Source of the DNA: Rhodospirillaceae bacterium
Lineage (GTDB): Bacteria > Pseudomonadota > Alphaproteobacteria > Dongiales > Dongiaceae
Direction: 5' to 3'
NCBI GenBank assembly: GCA_016794075.1
Contig: JAEUKU010000016.1
Location: 1 to 16,329, forward strand
Length of the DNA: 16,329 bases
Positions within the stretch are counted from its first letter, which is position 1. Each line of letters begins with the position of its first letter. Below, piece after piece: positions 6,376 through 13,763 of the stretch. The notes under the pieces were generated by a model. That model saw nothing but the letters and a program-made list of their open reading frames with translations, did not search any database and had not been told where the DNA came from. Made by a program: the position numbers and the translations under genes.

Positions 6376-7698
6376 TTAGAACGAGGTCGCCGCCAGCGCG
6401 ACGACGCTTGCGGCCATGAGCCCCGTCGTGAGCCACCCGAACACCCGGAGCGGCCCACCGACGGTGAATTCACCCATCACGTCGCGCCGGGCGGAGAGCA
6501 GCATCATGATCAGCAGCACCGGTGCCGCGACGATGCCGTTCAGGATCGCCGCCCAGTACAGCGCCTTCATCGGCGGTACCGGGGTGAAATTGAGCCCGGC
6601 GCCGACCAGAGTGGCCACCACCAGCGTGCCATAGAAGGCCTTCGCCTTGCGCGGCCGCTGCGCCAGGCCCACCGGCCAGCGCAGCGCTTCGCCGATCGCA
6701 TAGGCGGCCGAGCTGCCGAGCACCGGCACGGCGAGCAGGCCGGTGCCGACGATGCCGAGGGCGAAAAGCGTCGCCGCGAAGGGGCCGGCAACCGGCCGCA
6801 GCGCTTCCGCCGCCTGGGCCGAGGTCTCGATCTCGGTGGTGCCGGCGACGTGCAGGGTCGCCGCCGTCGCCAGCATGATGGCGAGCGCGACGATGTTCGA
6901 CGCCGCCATGCCGACAATCGTATCGAGGCCGATGCGCTGCAGCGCGTTCGGCCCCTGGAACGGCGCGTGTCTCAGCGGCTTGCGCCGGGGATGTTCCTGC
7001 GTGTCCTCCGCCTCCTGCTCCGCCTGCCAGAAGAAGAGATACGGGCTGATGGTGGTGCCGAAGATGGCGACGATCATGCCCCAATAGCCCTTGTCCCAGC
7101 TGAGCTTGGGCACCGCCATGCCGGCGAGCGCCTCGCCCCAGTCCACATCGACCAGCGCGATCGTCGCGATATAGGCGAGCAAGGCGAGCGTCAGCCATTT
7201 CAGCACCGAGACGTAGCGCGCGTAGTCCATATAGACGGGCAGGACGGCGCAGATCAGGGCAAAGGCGACGAGGTAAAGCTGGGCCGGTCCGCCGAAGACC
7301 AGCTTCACCGCATCCGCCATGGCGCCGAGATTGGCGCCGAGGTTGATGACGTTGGCGATGAGCAGCAGCAGCGCCATGCCCAGCACCAGCCAGTTCGGAT
7401 AGTGGCGCCGCAGATTGCCGGCGATGCCACGGCCGGTGACGCGGCCGATCCGGGCGCTGATCATCTGCACCGCGCACATCAGCGGATAGGTGAAGACCAG
7501 CGTCCAGCCGAGCGCGTAGCCGAAGCGCGCGCCGACCTGGCTATAGGTCGCGATGCCGCTGGGGTCGTCGTCGGAGGCGCCGGTGATGAGGCCCGGCCCG
7601 CAAATGCCGGCCAGCCGCGCCCAGATGGATTTCGGCGCGGTGTTTGCGCAGACCGGCGGCAGGCTGCGCCGCTCCGCCGTTTCCAGCTTGGTGTTCAT
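6376..7698 (-). CDS. Nramp (SLC11)-family transporter with non-canonical metal motifs
   Basis: A 440-residue integral membrane protein of the Nramp fold with about 11 hydrophobic segments. Canonical Nramp metal transporters carry DPGN in TM1 and MPH in TM6. Here the matching places read DPSG (45-48, within ASDDDPSGIATYSQ) and ISPY (217-220, within FGTTISPYLFFWQAEQE). It therefore belongs to an Nramp-related branch, and manganese or iron transport should not be assumed; the ion is unknown. ATG at 7698 (MNTKLET) is preferred to the TTG at 7737, because it gives the usual length. It lies 113 bp downstream of the PLP-enzyme gene on the same strand and may be read from that operon. No Fur, Mur or MntR box is recognised upstream. 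Confidence 0.88.
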   Translation of the reverse strand: MNTKLETAERRSLPPVCANTAPKSIWARLAGICGPGLITGASDDDPSGIATYSQVGARFGYALGWTLVFTYPLMCAVQMISARIGRVTGRGIAGNLRRHYPNWLVLGMALLLLIANVINLGANLGAMADAVKLVFGGPAQLYLVAFALICAVLPVYMDYARYVSVLKWLTLALLAYIATIALVDVDWGEALAGMAVPKLSWDKGYWGMIVAIFGTTISPYLFFWQAEQEAEDTQEHPRRKPLRHAPFQGPNALQRIGLDTIVGMAASNIVALAIMLATAATLHVAGTTEIETSAQAAEALRPVAGPFAATLFALGIVGTGLLAVPVLGSSAAYAIGEALRWPVGLAQRPRKAKAFYGTLVVATLVGAGLNFTPVPPMKALYWAAILNGIVAAPVLLIMMLLSARRDVMGEFTVGGPLRVFGWLTTGLMAASVVALAATSF

Positions 7699-7727
7699 GC
7701 AGCTTCGCCCGGATTGATGCGAAGCGA

Positions 7728-7752
7728 GAACCCGCAACGGCGCGGCGGGTTC
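7728..7752. other. Stem-loop between the PLP-enzyme gene and the Nramp gene
   Basis: GAACCCGC (7728-7735) and GCGGGTTC (7745-7752) form an exact 8-bp stem around nine bases. On the minus strand it lies after the PLP-enzyme stop and before the Nramp start. There is no T-run, so it may be a weak terminator, a pause or a leader structure. Confidence 0.45.
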
Positions 7753-7811
7753 CGCGCCACGCGAGTGGCTCTCGACCCCCGCGGCGCACCAGCGATCCGA
7801 TCGGGCTTGCG

Positions 7812-8840
7812 TCAGGCTCTCGGCGGAAGGTGCCGCAGGCCGCGTTGGAGCAGGCTTGCATAGGTGGCGCCGTCGATATTGGCGCCGCAGATGACGAGGC
7901 CGACGCGCTTGCCGGCAAGCCGGTCCTTGAGCGGCCCCATCAGCGCCGCGACGCCCGCCGCCGCGGCCGGCTCCACCGCCACGCGCGCTTCCGCCTGCAG
8001 GATGGCGAGGCCGGCGCAGATGGCGTCGTCATCGACCAGCACGACGTCGTCGATATGCGCGCGGGCGAGGCCGAAGCTGTAGGGCAGCGCCATGGGCGGC
8101 GCGAGGGAATCGGCGATGGTGTCGATCTTGTCCAGCTTGACCGGCGCGCCGGAATCGAAGCTGCGCCGCATGCTGGCGGCGCCCACCGGCTCGACGCCGT
8201 AGACGGCGCAATCGGGCCGCAGCAGCTTGATCGCGCGCGCGGCGCCGGAGGCGAGCCCGCCGCCGCCGATCGCGATCACCACCGCGTCGAGGTCCGGGGC
8301 ATCGTCGGCGATCTCGGCACCCAGCGTGCCGGTGCCGAGGGCGACGTTCCGGCCCTCGAAGGGATGGATGAAGGTCAGACCCTCGTCCTTCACCAGGCGG
8401 TCGCAGATCGCGAAACCTTCCGGCCCGTTCTCGGCGATGACGATCTCTGCCCCCAGATCGCGCGCCAGGGCGAGGCGCAGCGGATTGGCGCTTTTCAAGA
8501 CGACGATCCTGGCCGGCGCGCCGATTGCCTTGGCGGCGAAGGCGGCGGCGATGGCGTGGTTGCCGGCGCTGACCGCGGTGATGCCGCGCGCCTTCTGTTC
8601 GGGCGTCAGCGACAGCGCCCAGGTGAGCGCGCCGCGCGCCTTGAAGGTGCCGGTCACCTGGAACAGCTCCAGCTTCAGATGAAGCTGCGTGCCGGAGCCC
8701 AGCACGCGCGCCAGCGTCGGCGAGGTCCAGGGCATCAGCGGCGTGCGGTTGATATGCGGCGCCAGCAGCCGCGCGGTGTCGCGGATGTCCTGCAGGCTCG
8801 GCCAGTCCCTGCTCATCGCCTCGTTCATCGCGTCATCCAT
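7812..8840 (-). CDS. Fold-type II PLP enzyme, threonine/serine dehydratase-like
   Basis: A 342-residue PLP-dependent enzyme of the tryptophan-synthase-beta superfamily, closest in look to biodegradative threonine/serine dehydratases and hydroxyaspartate ammonia-lyases. The PLP lysine is Lys67 in GTFKARGAL, the substrate loop is SAGNHA (91-96) and the phosphate cup is GGGGLASG (192-199). There is no C-terminal ACT domain, as in catabolic rather than biosynthetic enzymes. The ATG at 8840 overlaps the tryptophan dioxygenase stop (ATGGATGA), so the two are probably coupled. ATGs at 8828 and 8816 are alternative starts, because no clear Shine-Dalgarno marks the first. Context suggests amino-acid catabolism, but the substrate (Thr, Ser or a hydroxy-amino acid) is not resolved. 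Confidence 0.88.
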   Translation of the reverse strand: MDDAMNEAMSRDWPSLQDIRDTARLLAPHINRTPLMPWTSPTLARVLGSGTQLHLKLELFQVTGTFKARGALTWALSLTPEQKARGITAVSAGNHAIAAAFAAKAIGAPARIVVLKSANPLRLALARDLGAEIVIAENGPEGFAICDRLVKDEGLTFIHPFEGRNVALGTGTLGAEIADDAPDLDAVVIAIGGGGLASGAARAIKLLRPDCAVYGVEPVGAASMRRSFDSGAPVKLDKIDTIADSLAPPMALPYSFGLARAHIDDVVLVDDDAICAGLAILQAEARVAVEPAAAAGVAALMGPLKDRLAGKRVGLVICGANIDGATYASLLQRGLRHLPPRA

Positions 8841-9639
8841 AGATCAGGCGGTTGCGGACCTCATGGAGGTCGTGGAAGAAGCGCTGGTCGAGCGCCTTCT
8901 TCAGGAAGGCGACGCCGGCCGACCCGCCGGTGCCCGGCTGGTGGCCGATGACGCGCTCGACCGCCGACATGTGGTCGAAGCGCCAGCGCTGGAACAGGCC
9001 CTCGATGTCCATCAGCTTCTCGGCCAGATCGTAGAGGTCCCAATGCTCCCGCGGCGCGCGATAGATCACGAGCCAGGCCCGGATCGCGGCTTCATGGCCG
9101 GCGAAAGGCCGCGTCCAGTCGCGCGCCAGGATCGCGGCCGGCAAGTCGAAGCCGCGCCGCGCCAGCAGCCGCAGCACCTCGTCATAGAGCGAGGGCTCGC
9201 CCAGCGCCGCCTGCAGCCGCGCCACGATCGCCGCATCGTGGCGATGCACGTCGAGATAGGACGGATCCTTGTTGCCGAGGATGTATTCGACCAGGCGATA
9301 GCCCCAGCTCTGGAACCCCGACGAGGTGCCGAGGACGTGGCGGAACTCCAGGTAATCCGCCGGGGTCATGGTGTTGAGCACCTTCCACGCGGCGATCAGC
9401 TGCTCCTGGATCGCCTTCACGCGGGCGAAATGCTTGAGCGCCTCGGGCAGGGTATCGGCGGCGATCTCGCGCCGCGCCTCCGCCAGCTCATGGTACATCA
9501 GCTTGAGCCACAGCTCGCTGACCTGGTGGATGACGATGAACAGCAGCTCGTCGCGCTGCGGCGGGTCGTGCAAGGTGCGCTGCAGGTCAAGCAGCGTCTC
9601 GAGCCGCAGGAGATCCGAATAGGTGGCGTCGCGTGTCAT
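8833..9639 (-). CDS. kynA: Tryptophan 2,3-dioxygenase
   Basis: A 268-residue cytoplasmic haem enzyme that opens the indole ring of L-tryptophan to N-formylkynurenine, the first step of the kynurenine pathway. By recall of the Xanthomonas enzyme, matching residues are distal His38 in IHQVSELWLKL, Tyr96 and Arg100 in TPADYLEFRHVLG (substrate carboxylate), the axial haem ligand His223 in RWRFDHM, and Thr237 in GTGGSAGV. SSGFQSWGYRLVEYILGNK (106-124) is also characteristic. ATG at 9639 overlaps the HigA-like stop as ATGA, and matches the usual N-terminus 'YSDLLRLETLL'; a longer in-frame read-through is not real. No formamidase or kynureninase is nearby, so the rest of the pathway lies elsewhere or is absent. 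Confidence 0.95.
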   Translation of the reverse strand: MTRDATYSDLLRLETLLDLQRTLHDPPQRDELLFIVIHQVSELWLKLMYHELAEARREIAADTLPEALKHFARVKAIQEQLIAAWKVLNTMTPADYLEFRHVLGTSSGFQSWGYRLVEYILGNKDPSYLDVHRHDAAIVARLQAALGEPSLYDEVLRLLARRGFDLPAAILARDWTRPFAGHEAAIRAWLVIYRAPREHWDLYDLAEKLMDIEGLFQRWRFDHMSAVERVIGHQPGTGGSAGVAFLKKALDQRFFHDLHEVRNRLIYG

Positions 9640-9956
9640 GCCTTGGGCGCGGCCGCGAAGGGCACGATGGCGGCGAGATCCTTGGCGATCTCCTGGCGGC
9701 AGGCGGCGAGGTCGAAATCGCCCTGCAGCGCCATGAAGAAGCCCTCCGAGACGCCGAGATAGCGGGCAAGGCGCAAATCGGTGTCGGCGGTGATGCCGCG
9801 CTTGGCCGACAGGATCTCCTTGATCCGCCGCGCCGGCACGTCGATGGCCTTGGCCAGGGCCTCCGGCGCGACGCCCCTGGGCTCCAGGAATTCCGTAGCG
9901 AGGATCTCGCCCGGGTGCGGGTTCTTGACCTCCGCCTGCTTCGCCGCTTTCGCCAT
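9636..9956 (-). CDS. Orphan HigA-like XRE-family antitoxin/regulator
   Basis: A 106-residue helix-turn-helix protein matching the HigA 'addiction module antidote' pattern: NPHPGEILATEFLEPRGVAPEAL at the start, a helix-turn-helix at about residues 30-55 with ARRIKEILSAKRGIT, then TDLRLARYLGVSEGFFMALQGDFDL (59-83). A HigB toxin gene would normally sit directly upstream; instead ftsY lies 29 bp upstream and kynA overlaps downstream by ATGA. It is therefore either a solitary regulator or a relic. ATG at 9956 has a GGGGGG tract about four bases upstream. The position suggests control of, or co-expression with, tryptophan catabolism, which is inference. Confidence 0.82.
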   Translation of the reverse strand: MAKAAKQAEVKNPHPGEILATEFLEPRGVAPEALAKAIDVPARRIKEILSAKRGITADTDLRLARYLGVSEGFFMALQGDFDLAACRQEIAKDLAAIVPFAAAPKA

Positions 9957-9985
9957 AGATCCCCCCGACACTGCAGGAGACCAAT

Positions 9986-10924
9986 CTAAAGCCCCATCAG
10001 CCCGCGCGCAAAGGTGTCGGCGTCGAAGGGCTTCAGATCCTCGGCCGTTTCGCCGACGCCGACGGCGTGGACCGGCAGCTTGAACTTCTCGGCCAGCGCC
10101 ACGAGTACGCCGCCCTTGGCCGAGCCGTCGAGCTTGGTGACGATGAGGCCGCTGACCTCGCACATGGCCTTGAAGATCTCGACCTGGGAATGGGCGTTCT
10201 GGCCCGTGGTGGCGTCCAGCACCAACAGGATGTCGTGCGGCGCCTCCGCATCCAGCTTGCGGATGACGCGCAGGATCTTCTGCAACTCCGCCATCAGCTC
10301 GGTCTTGTTCTGCAGGCGCCCGGCGGTGTCGATCAGCAGCAGATCGGCGCCGGCCTTGCGCGCAGCCTCCAGCGCCTCATAGGCGAGGCCAGCCGCATCC
10401 GATCCGGTCTCGCGCGCGACGACGGGGACGCCGGCGCGCTCGCCCCAGATCTTCAGCTGCTCCACCGCGGCGGCGCGGAAGGTGTCGCCGGCTGCCAGCA
10501 TCACGCTTTTGCCGGCCTTCTTGTAGGATTGCGCCAGCTTGCCGATGGTGGTGGTCTTGCCCGAGCCGTTGACGCCGACCACCAGAACCACATGCGGCTT
10601 GCGTGGACTCAAGGTCAGCGGCTGGGCGACCGGCTTCAGGATCGCGGCGATCTCGGTGGCGAAGATCTCGCGCACCTCCTCCTCGGTGATCTCCTTGTCG
10701 AAGCGGTCCTTGGCCAGGACCTGGATCAGCCGCGCGGCGGTCGCCGGGCCAAGATCGGCGGCGATCAGGGCGTCTTCCAGCTCGTCCAGCAGGGCGCGGT
10801 CGAGCTTCTTCTTGGTGAAGAGGCCGGTGATGCTGCCGGCCACCTTGGCCGAGCTGCGTGCCAGGCCGCTTTTCAGGCGCTGGAACCAGCCGCGCTTCTC
10901 GGTCTCCGACGTCTCGATGGTCAT
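9986..10924 (-). CDS. ftsY: Signal recognition particle receptor FtsY
   Basis: A 312-residue SRP-receptor GTPase that docks ribosome-SRP complexes at the inner membrane for co-translational insertion. A short amphipathic basic N-terminus (about 10-40) precedes the helical N domain. The G domain shows the P-loop GVNGSGKT (117-124), DTFRAAA (147-153), DTAGR (199-203), TKLDGSAKGG (263-272) and a closing GVGETAEDLKPF (289-300). The long acidic A domain of the E. coli protein is missing, which is common in alphaproteobacteria. Its ATG overlaps the mtaB stop as ATGA, placing it third in a dapF-mtaB-ftsY operon. Confidence 0.97.
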   Translation of the reverse strand: MTIETSETEKRGWFQRLKSGLARSSAKVAGSITGLFTKKKLDRALLDELEDALIAADLGPATAARLIQVLAKDRFDKEITEEEVREIFATEIAAILKPVAQPLTLSPRKPHVVLVVGVNGSGKTTTIGKLAQSYKKAGKSVMLAAGDTFRAAAVEQLKIWGERAGVPVVARETGSDAAGLAYEALEAARKAGADLLLIDTAGRLQNKTELMAELQKILRVIRKLDAEAPHDILLVLDATTGQNAHSQVEIFKAMCEVSGLIVTKLDGSAKGGVLVALAEKFKLPVHAVGVGETAEDLKPFDADTFARGLMGL

Positions 10925-12195
10925 GCGGCGGCGATCAGGTGGTCGTTGGCAGCCGCGGTGACGCGCGCCTCGAGGATGGCACCGGCCGGCGCTTCATGCA
11001 CCAAGCGGACCGGGGCGAAATGGTCGGTGTGGCCGAAGGCGCCGCCATTCTCGTTGCCTTCCACCAGCAGCCGTGCCGAGCCGCCGACCTTCCCAGTAAG
11101 ATAGCGGCCGAGCGCTGCCGCACCGGCCGCGCGCAGCCGCGCCGCGCGCTCCTTGCGGAGGGGGCCGGAGAGCTGCGGCATCTTCGCCGCCGGCGTGCCG
11201 ATGCGGGCGGAGAAGGGGAAGACATGCAGGAAAGTGAGGCCGCATTCCTCGACCAGCGCCAGGGAATTGGCGAACATTTCCTCGGTCTCGGTCGGGAAGC
11301 CGGCAATCAAATCGGCGCCGAAGACGATGTCGGGGCGCAACGCGCGCGCTTCCCGGCAGAAGGCGATGGCGTCGGCGCGCAGATGGCGCCGCTTCATCCG
11401 CTTCAGGATCATGTCATCGCCGGCCTGCAGGCTCAGATGCAGATGCGGCATCAGCCTCGGCTCTTCGGCGATCAGGCGCTTGAGGTCGGCGTCAATCTCG
11501 ACCACGTCGACCGAACTCAAGCGCAGGCGCGGCAGATCCGGCACCAAAGCCAGCAGCCGGCGGCACAATTGGCCGAGCTTCGGCTGCCCGGGCAGGTCGC
11601 TGCCATAGCCGGTGATGTCGACGCCGGTCAGCACGATTTCCTGCACGCCGTTCTCGACCAGCGCGCGCACCTGGGCGACCACCTCGCCCATCGGCACCGA
11701 GCGGTTGTTGCCGCGGCCGAATGGGATGATGCAGAAGGTGCAGCGATGGTCGCAGCCCTGCTGGATCTCGACAAAGGCCCGCGTGCGCTCGGCATAGCCG
11801 GTAATGAGATGTCCGGCGGTTTCCTTCACGCCCATGATGTCGGCGACGGCGACGCGCGCGGCTTCGCCGCCGGTCAGCGCAAGGAAGCTCCCCGCCTTCA
11901 GCTTCTCCTCGTTGCCAATCAGGTGATCGATCTCCGGCATCGCGGCATAGCGGTCGGGCGCGATCTGCACGGCGCAGCCGGTGGCGATGATGCGGGCTTG
12001 CGGGTTCTCGCGCCGCGCCTTGCGAATCGCCTGGCGCGCCTGGCGCTCGGCTTCGGCTGTCACGGCGCAGGTGTTGACGATGATGGCGTTGCCGAGCCCC
12101 GCCGCCTGGGCATGGCCGCGCATCACCTCGGTCTCGAAGGCGTTGAGGCGGCAGCCGAAGGTGATGAGCTGCGGGTCGCGGCGAGACTCAGGCAA
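10921..12195 (-). CDS. mtaB: MtaB-type tRNA t6A37 methylthiotransferase (radical SAM)
   Basis: A 424-residue radical-SAM methylthiotransferase that should convert t6A37 to ms2t6A37 in tRNAs reading ANN codons. The N-terminal UPF0004 domain has cluster cysteines Cys15, Cys43 and Cys74 (FGCRLN, NTCAVT, ATGCAV). The radical-SAM cluster motif is C148-DHR-C152-TF-C155, and a TRAM-like RNA-binding tail lies near the C-terminus. 'Short' MtaB is favoured over MiaB and RimO by the FGCRLNAFE and CDHRCTFCIIPFGRGNNRS patterns. The start is TTG at 12195, with GGAG seven bases upstream inside dapF. No ATG or GTG is available in frame nearby. It overlaps the dapF stop by 8 bases (TTGCCTGA). Confidence 0.92.
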   Translation of the reverse strand: MPESRRDPQLITFGCRLNAFETEVMRGHAQAAGLGNAIIVNTCAVTAEAERQARQAIRKARRENPQARIIATGCAVQIAPDRYAAMPEIDHLIGNEEKLKAGSFLALTGGEAARVAVADIMGVKETAGHLITGYAERTRAFVEIQQGCDHRCTFCIIPFGRGNNRSVPMGEVVAQVRALVENGVQEIVLTGVDITGYGSDLPGQPKLGQLCRRLLALVPDLPRLRLSSVDVVEIDADLKRLIAEEPRLMPHLHLSLQAGDDMILKRMKRRHLRADAIAFCREARALRPDIVFGADLIAGFPTETEEMFANSLALVEECGLTFLHVFPFSARIGTPAAKMPQLSGPLRKERAARLRAAGAAALGRYLTGKVGGSARLLVEGNENGGAFGHTDHFAPVRLVHEAPAGAILEARVTAAANDHLIAAA

Positions 12196-13048
12196 CCTGG
12201 CGCTCCATCTCGTCGATATCCATCTCGCCGCGGAAGCTCTCGCTCCAGCCGCCGGTCATCCGCACATGATTGTCGGCCAGCCATTCGATCAACAGCTCGC
12301 CGCCGTCCAGCACCACCGTCGCGCTACGCCCGGTCAGCTTGCGCCGGGCCGCCGCCACCAGCGTGGCGCAGGCGCCGCTGCCGCAGGCTTGCGTGATGCC
12401 GGCGCCGCGCTCCCACACCCGCATGCGGATGCGACCAATGGTATCCGGGCCGGACGCGATGATCTGCGCGACCTCGATGTTGGCGCGTTCGGGGAACAGC
12501 CTGTGGCGTTCCAGCACCGGCCCGAGGGCGGCGAGGTCGATCCGTTCGGCATCGGCCACGAAGAAGACGGCGTGCGGATTGCCGACATTGACCCCGACGG
12601 GATCCTGCAAGGGGCCGAGGGCGAGCGGCAGGTGCAGCGTGTCGCAGGCCTCGCCGACCGGGATCTCGCGCCAGTCGAGGCGGGCCACGCCCATGTCGAC
12701 CGAAACCAGGCCGCCCGCCACCGCCTCGGTGTCGAGCAGGCCGGAGACGGTCTCCACAATGGCATGCCGCTTGCCGTTCTCGGCCATCACCGTGGCGGCG
12801 ATGCAGCGCGTGGCATTGCCGCAGGCGCCGGCCTCGCTGCCGTCGGGGTTGTAGATGCGCATGAAGACGTCGGCGAGCTTGTCCTGCGGCGGCTCCAGCA
12901 CGATCAACTGGTCGCAGCCGATGCCGCGGCGCCGGTCGGCGATCCAGCGCCGGTGGGCGATGGACAACGGGATGGCGCGATCGCGGGCGTCCAGCACCAC
13001 GAAATCGTTCCCCAGCCCGTGCATCTTCCGGAACGGCACCGCCGTCAT
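12188..13048 (-). CDS. dapF: Diaminopimelate epimerase
   Basis: A 286-residue PLP-independent racemase converting LL- to meso-diaminopimelate, for lysine and peptidoglycan synthesis in the cytoplasm. Both catalytic cysteines are present: Cys76 in GACGNATRC and Cys222 in ACGSGACAT. The N-terminal FRKMHGLGNDFVVLD and the NVGNPHAVFF block (154-163) are typical. ATG at 13048 has GAGG five bases upstream; a longer in-frame extension upstream is low-complexity and non-coding. It is first in the dapF-mtaB-ftsY cluster and divergent from rpsT, with 190 bp between start codons. I could not pick a convincing promoter for it on the minus strand. Confidence 0.96.
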   Translation of the reverse strand: MTAVPFRKMHGLGNDFVVLDARDRAIPLSIAHRRWIADRRRGIGCDQLIVLEPPQDKLADVFMRIYNPDGSEAGACGNATRCIAATVMAENGKRHAIVETVSGLLDTEAVAGGLVSVDMGVARLDWREIPVGEACDTLHLPLALGPLQDPVGVNVGNPHAVFFVADAERIDLAALGPVLERHRLFPERANIEVAQIIASGPDTIGRIRMRVWERGAGITQACGSGACATLVAAARRKLTGRSATVVLDGGELLIEWLADNHVRMTGGWSESFRGEMDIDEMERQVA

Positions 13049-13169
13049 GCTATCCTCGGTTTGTCGCCACGCGCCCGGTCCCGCCGGGCCGCTGGTATAT
13101 GCGCCGCGGGGCCGGTTTCGTCCATAGGGCCCCCGTCGGGGACCGTTCCGCGCCCATGGTCCGGGCGGG

Positions 13170-13198
13170 TTGACGGGGCCCGGTGCCGGCTCTATAAC
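13170..13198 (+). promoter_or_regulatory. Promoter of rpsT
   Basis: TTGACG (13170-13175), a 17-bp spacer and TATAAC (13193-13198) give a near-consensus sigma-70 promoter. Initiation near 13205 would leave a leader of about 34 bases before the ATG at 13239, as suits a highly expressed ribosomal protein gene. Confidence 0.8.
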
Positions 13199-13238
13199 CC
13201 GCCGCCGAACTCGGCCGAACGATACGGATACTTTTCTC

Positions 13239-13499
13239 ATGGCTCATCATAAATCAGCGGAAAAGCGGATTCGCCAGACGCCCAAGCGCACGGCGCGCAA
13301 CCGTTCCCGCACCAGCGGCATCAAGACGGCGGTCAAGAAGGCGGAAACCGCCCTCGCTGCCGGCGACAAGTCGGCCGCCGAGGCGCTGAAGGCGGCGCAG
13401 TCGGAGATGGCCCGCGGCGTCCAGAAGGGCGTGATGCACCGCAATACGGTGGCGCGGAAGATTTCGCGCCTGACCAAGCGACTGAAGGCCCTCGGCTGA
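13239..13499 (+). CDS. rpsT: 30S ribosomal protein S20
   Basis: An 86-residue, lysine- and arginine-rich helical protein that binds 16S rRNA in the small subunit. The start MAHHKSAEKRIRQTPKRTARN and the end VARKISRLTKRLKAL are characteristic of S20, and the length is normal. ATG at 13239 is chosen over an in-frame extension reaching back to 13170, because that segment is occupied by the promoter. No strong Shine-Dalgarno precedes it (only a GGATA about eight bases away), and weak initiation is known for rpsT in other bacteria. It is transcribed alone, divergent from dapF. A strong hairpin lies about 70 bases past the stop. Confidence 0.96.
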   Translation: MAHHKSAEKRIRQTPKRTARNRSRTSGIKTAVKKAETALAAGDKSAAEALKAAQSEMARGVQKGVMHRNTVARKISRLTKRLKALG

Positions 13500-13567
13500 T
13501 CGGCCGGGCCGGCAGGGCGCTAGGGTAACGCATCAGCTCTCATCGCTAAGTCCTCGCAAGAGTTCAG

Positions 13568-13596
13568 CATCGCCGTCGAGACTCTCGGCGGCGATG
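13568..13596 (+). terminator. Strong hairpin after rpsT, probable terminator
   Basis: CATCGCCGTCGAG (13568-13580) pairs with CTCGGCGGCGATG (13584-13596) over 13 bp, with a single G-T wobble and a three-base loop. It lies 69 bases after the rpsT stop. No true T-run follows (TGCATTTG), so it could be a weak intrinsic terminator or an mRNA 3'-end stabiliser. Confidence 0.55.
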
Positions 13597-13754
13597 TGCA
13601 TTTGCGCGGCCGGAAATCCGACTGCGCCACTCTGCGTTGCGATTTGGGATGACCGATTCTGTGGCCTTGCCGCCACAGCGCGCGGGAGCAAAATCCTTGA
13701 AGCACAGCTTGCCGACTCGACCCACTTGCACCCGCCGAGAGCCCCGCGTTAGAG

Positions 13755-13763
13755 TTATCCCCA
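13755..13763 (+). promoter_or_regulatory. Single DnaA-box-like site TTATCCCCA
   Basis: It differs at one position from the consensus TTATCCACA. About 50 bp downstream begins the most AT-rich stretch of the region (about 13810-13858). An isolated box upstream of dnaA could serve autoregulation; I found no other near-match box nearby. Confidence 0.4.

Noticed and set aside
8833..9984. 383-residue tryptophan dioxygenase with an N-terminal extension
   Set aside because: The extension lies in a shadow frame of the HigA-like gene; family homology begins at the ATG at 9639.
9957..9985. HigB toxin gene beside the HigA-like gene
   Set aside because: The 29-bp gap to ftsY leaves no space, and neither flanking gene resembles a RelE/HigB toxin.
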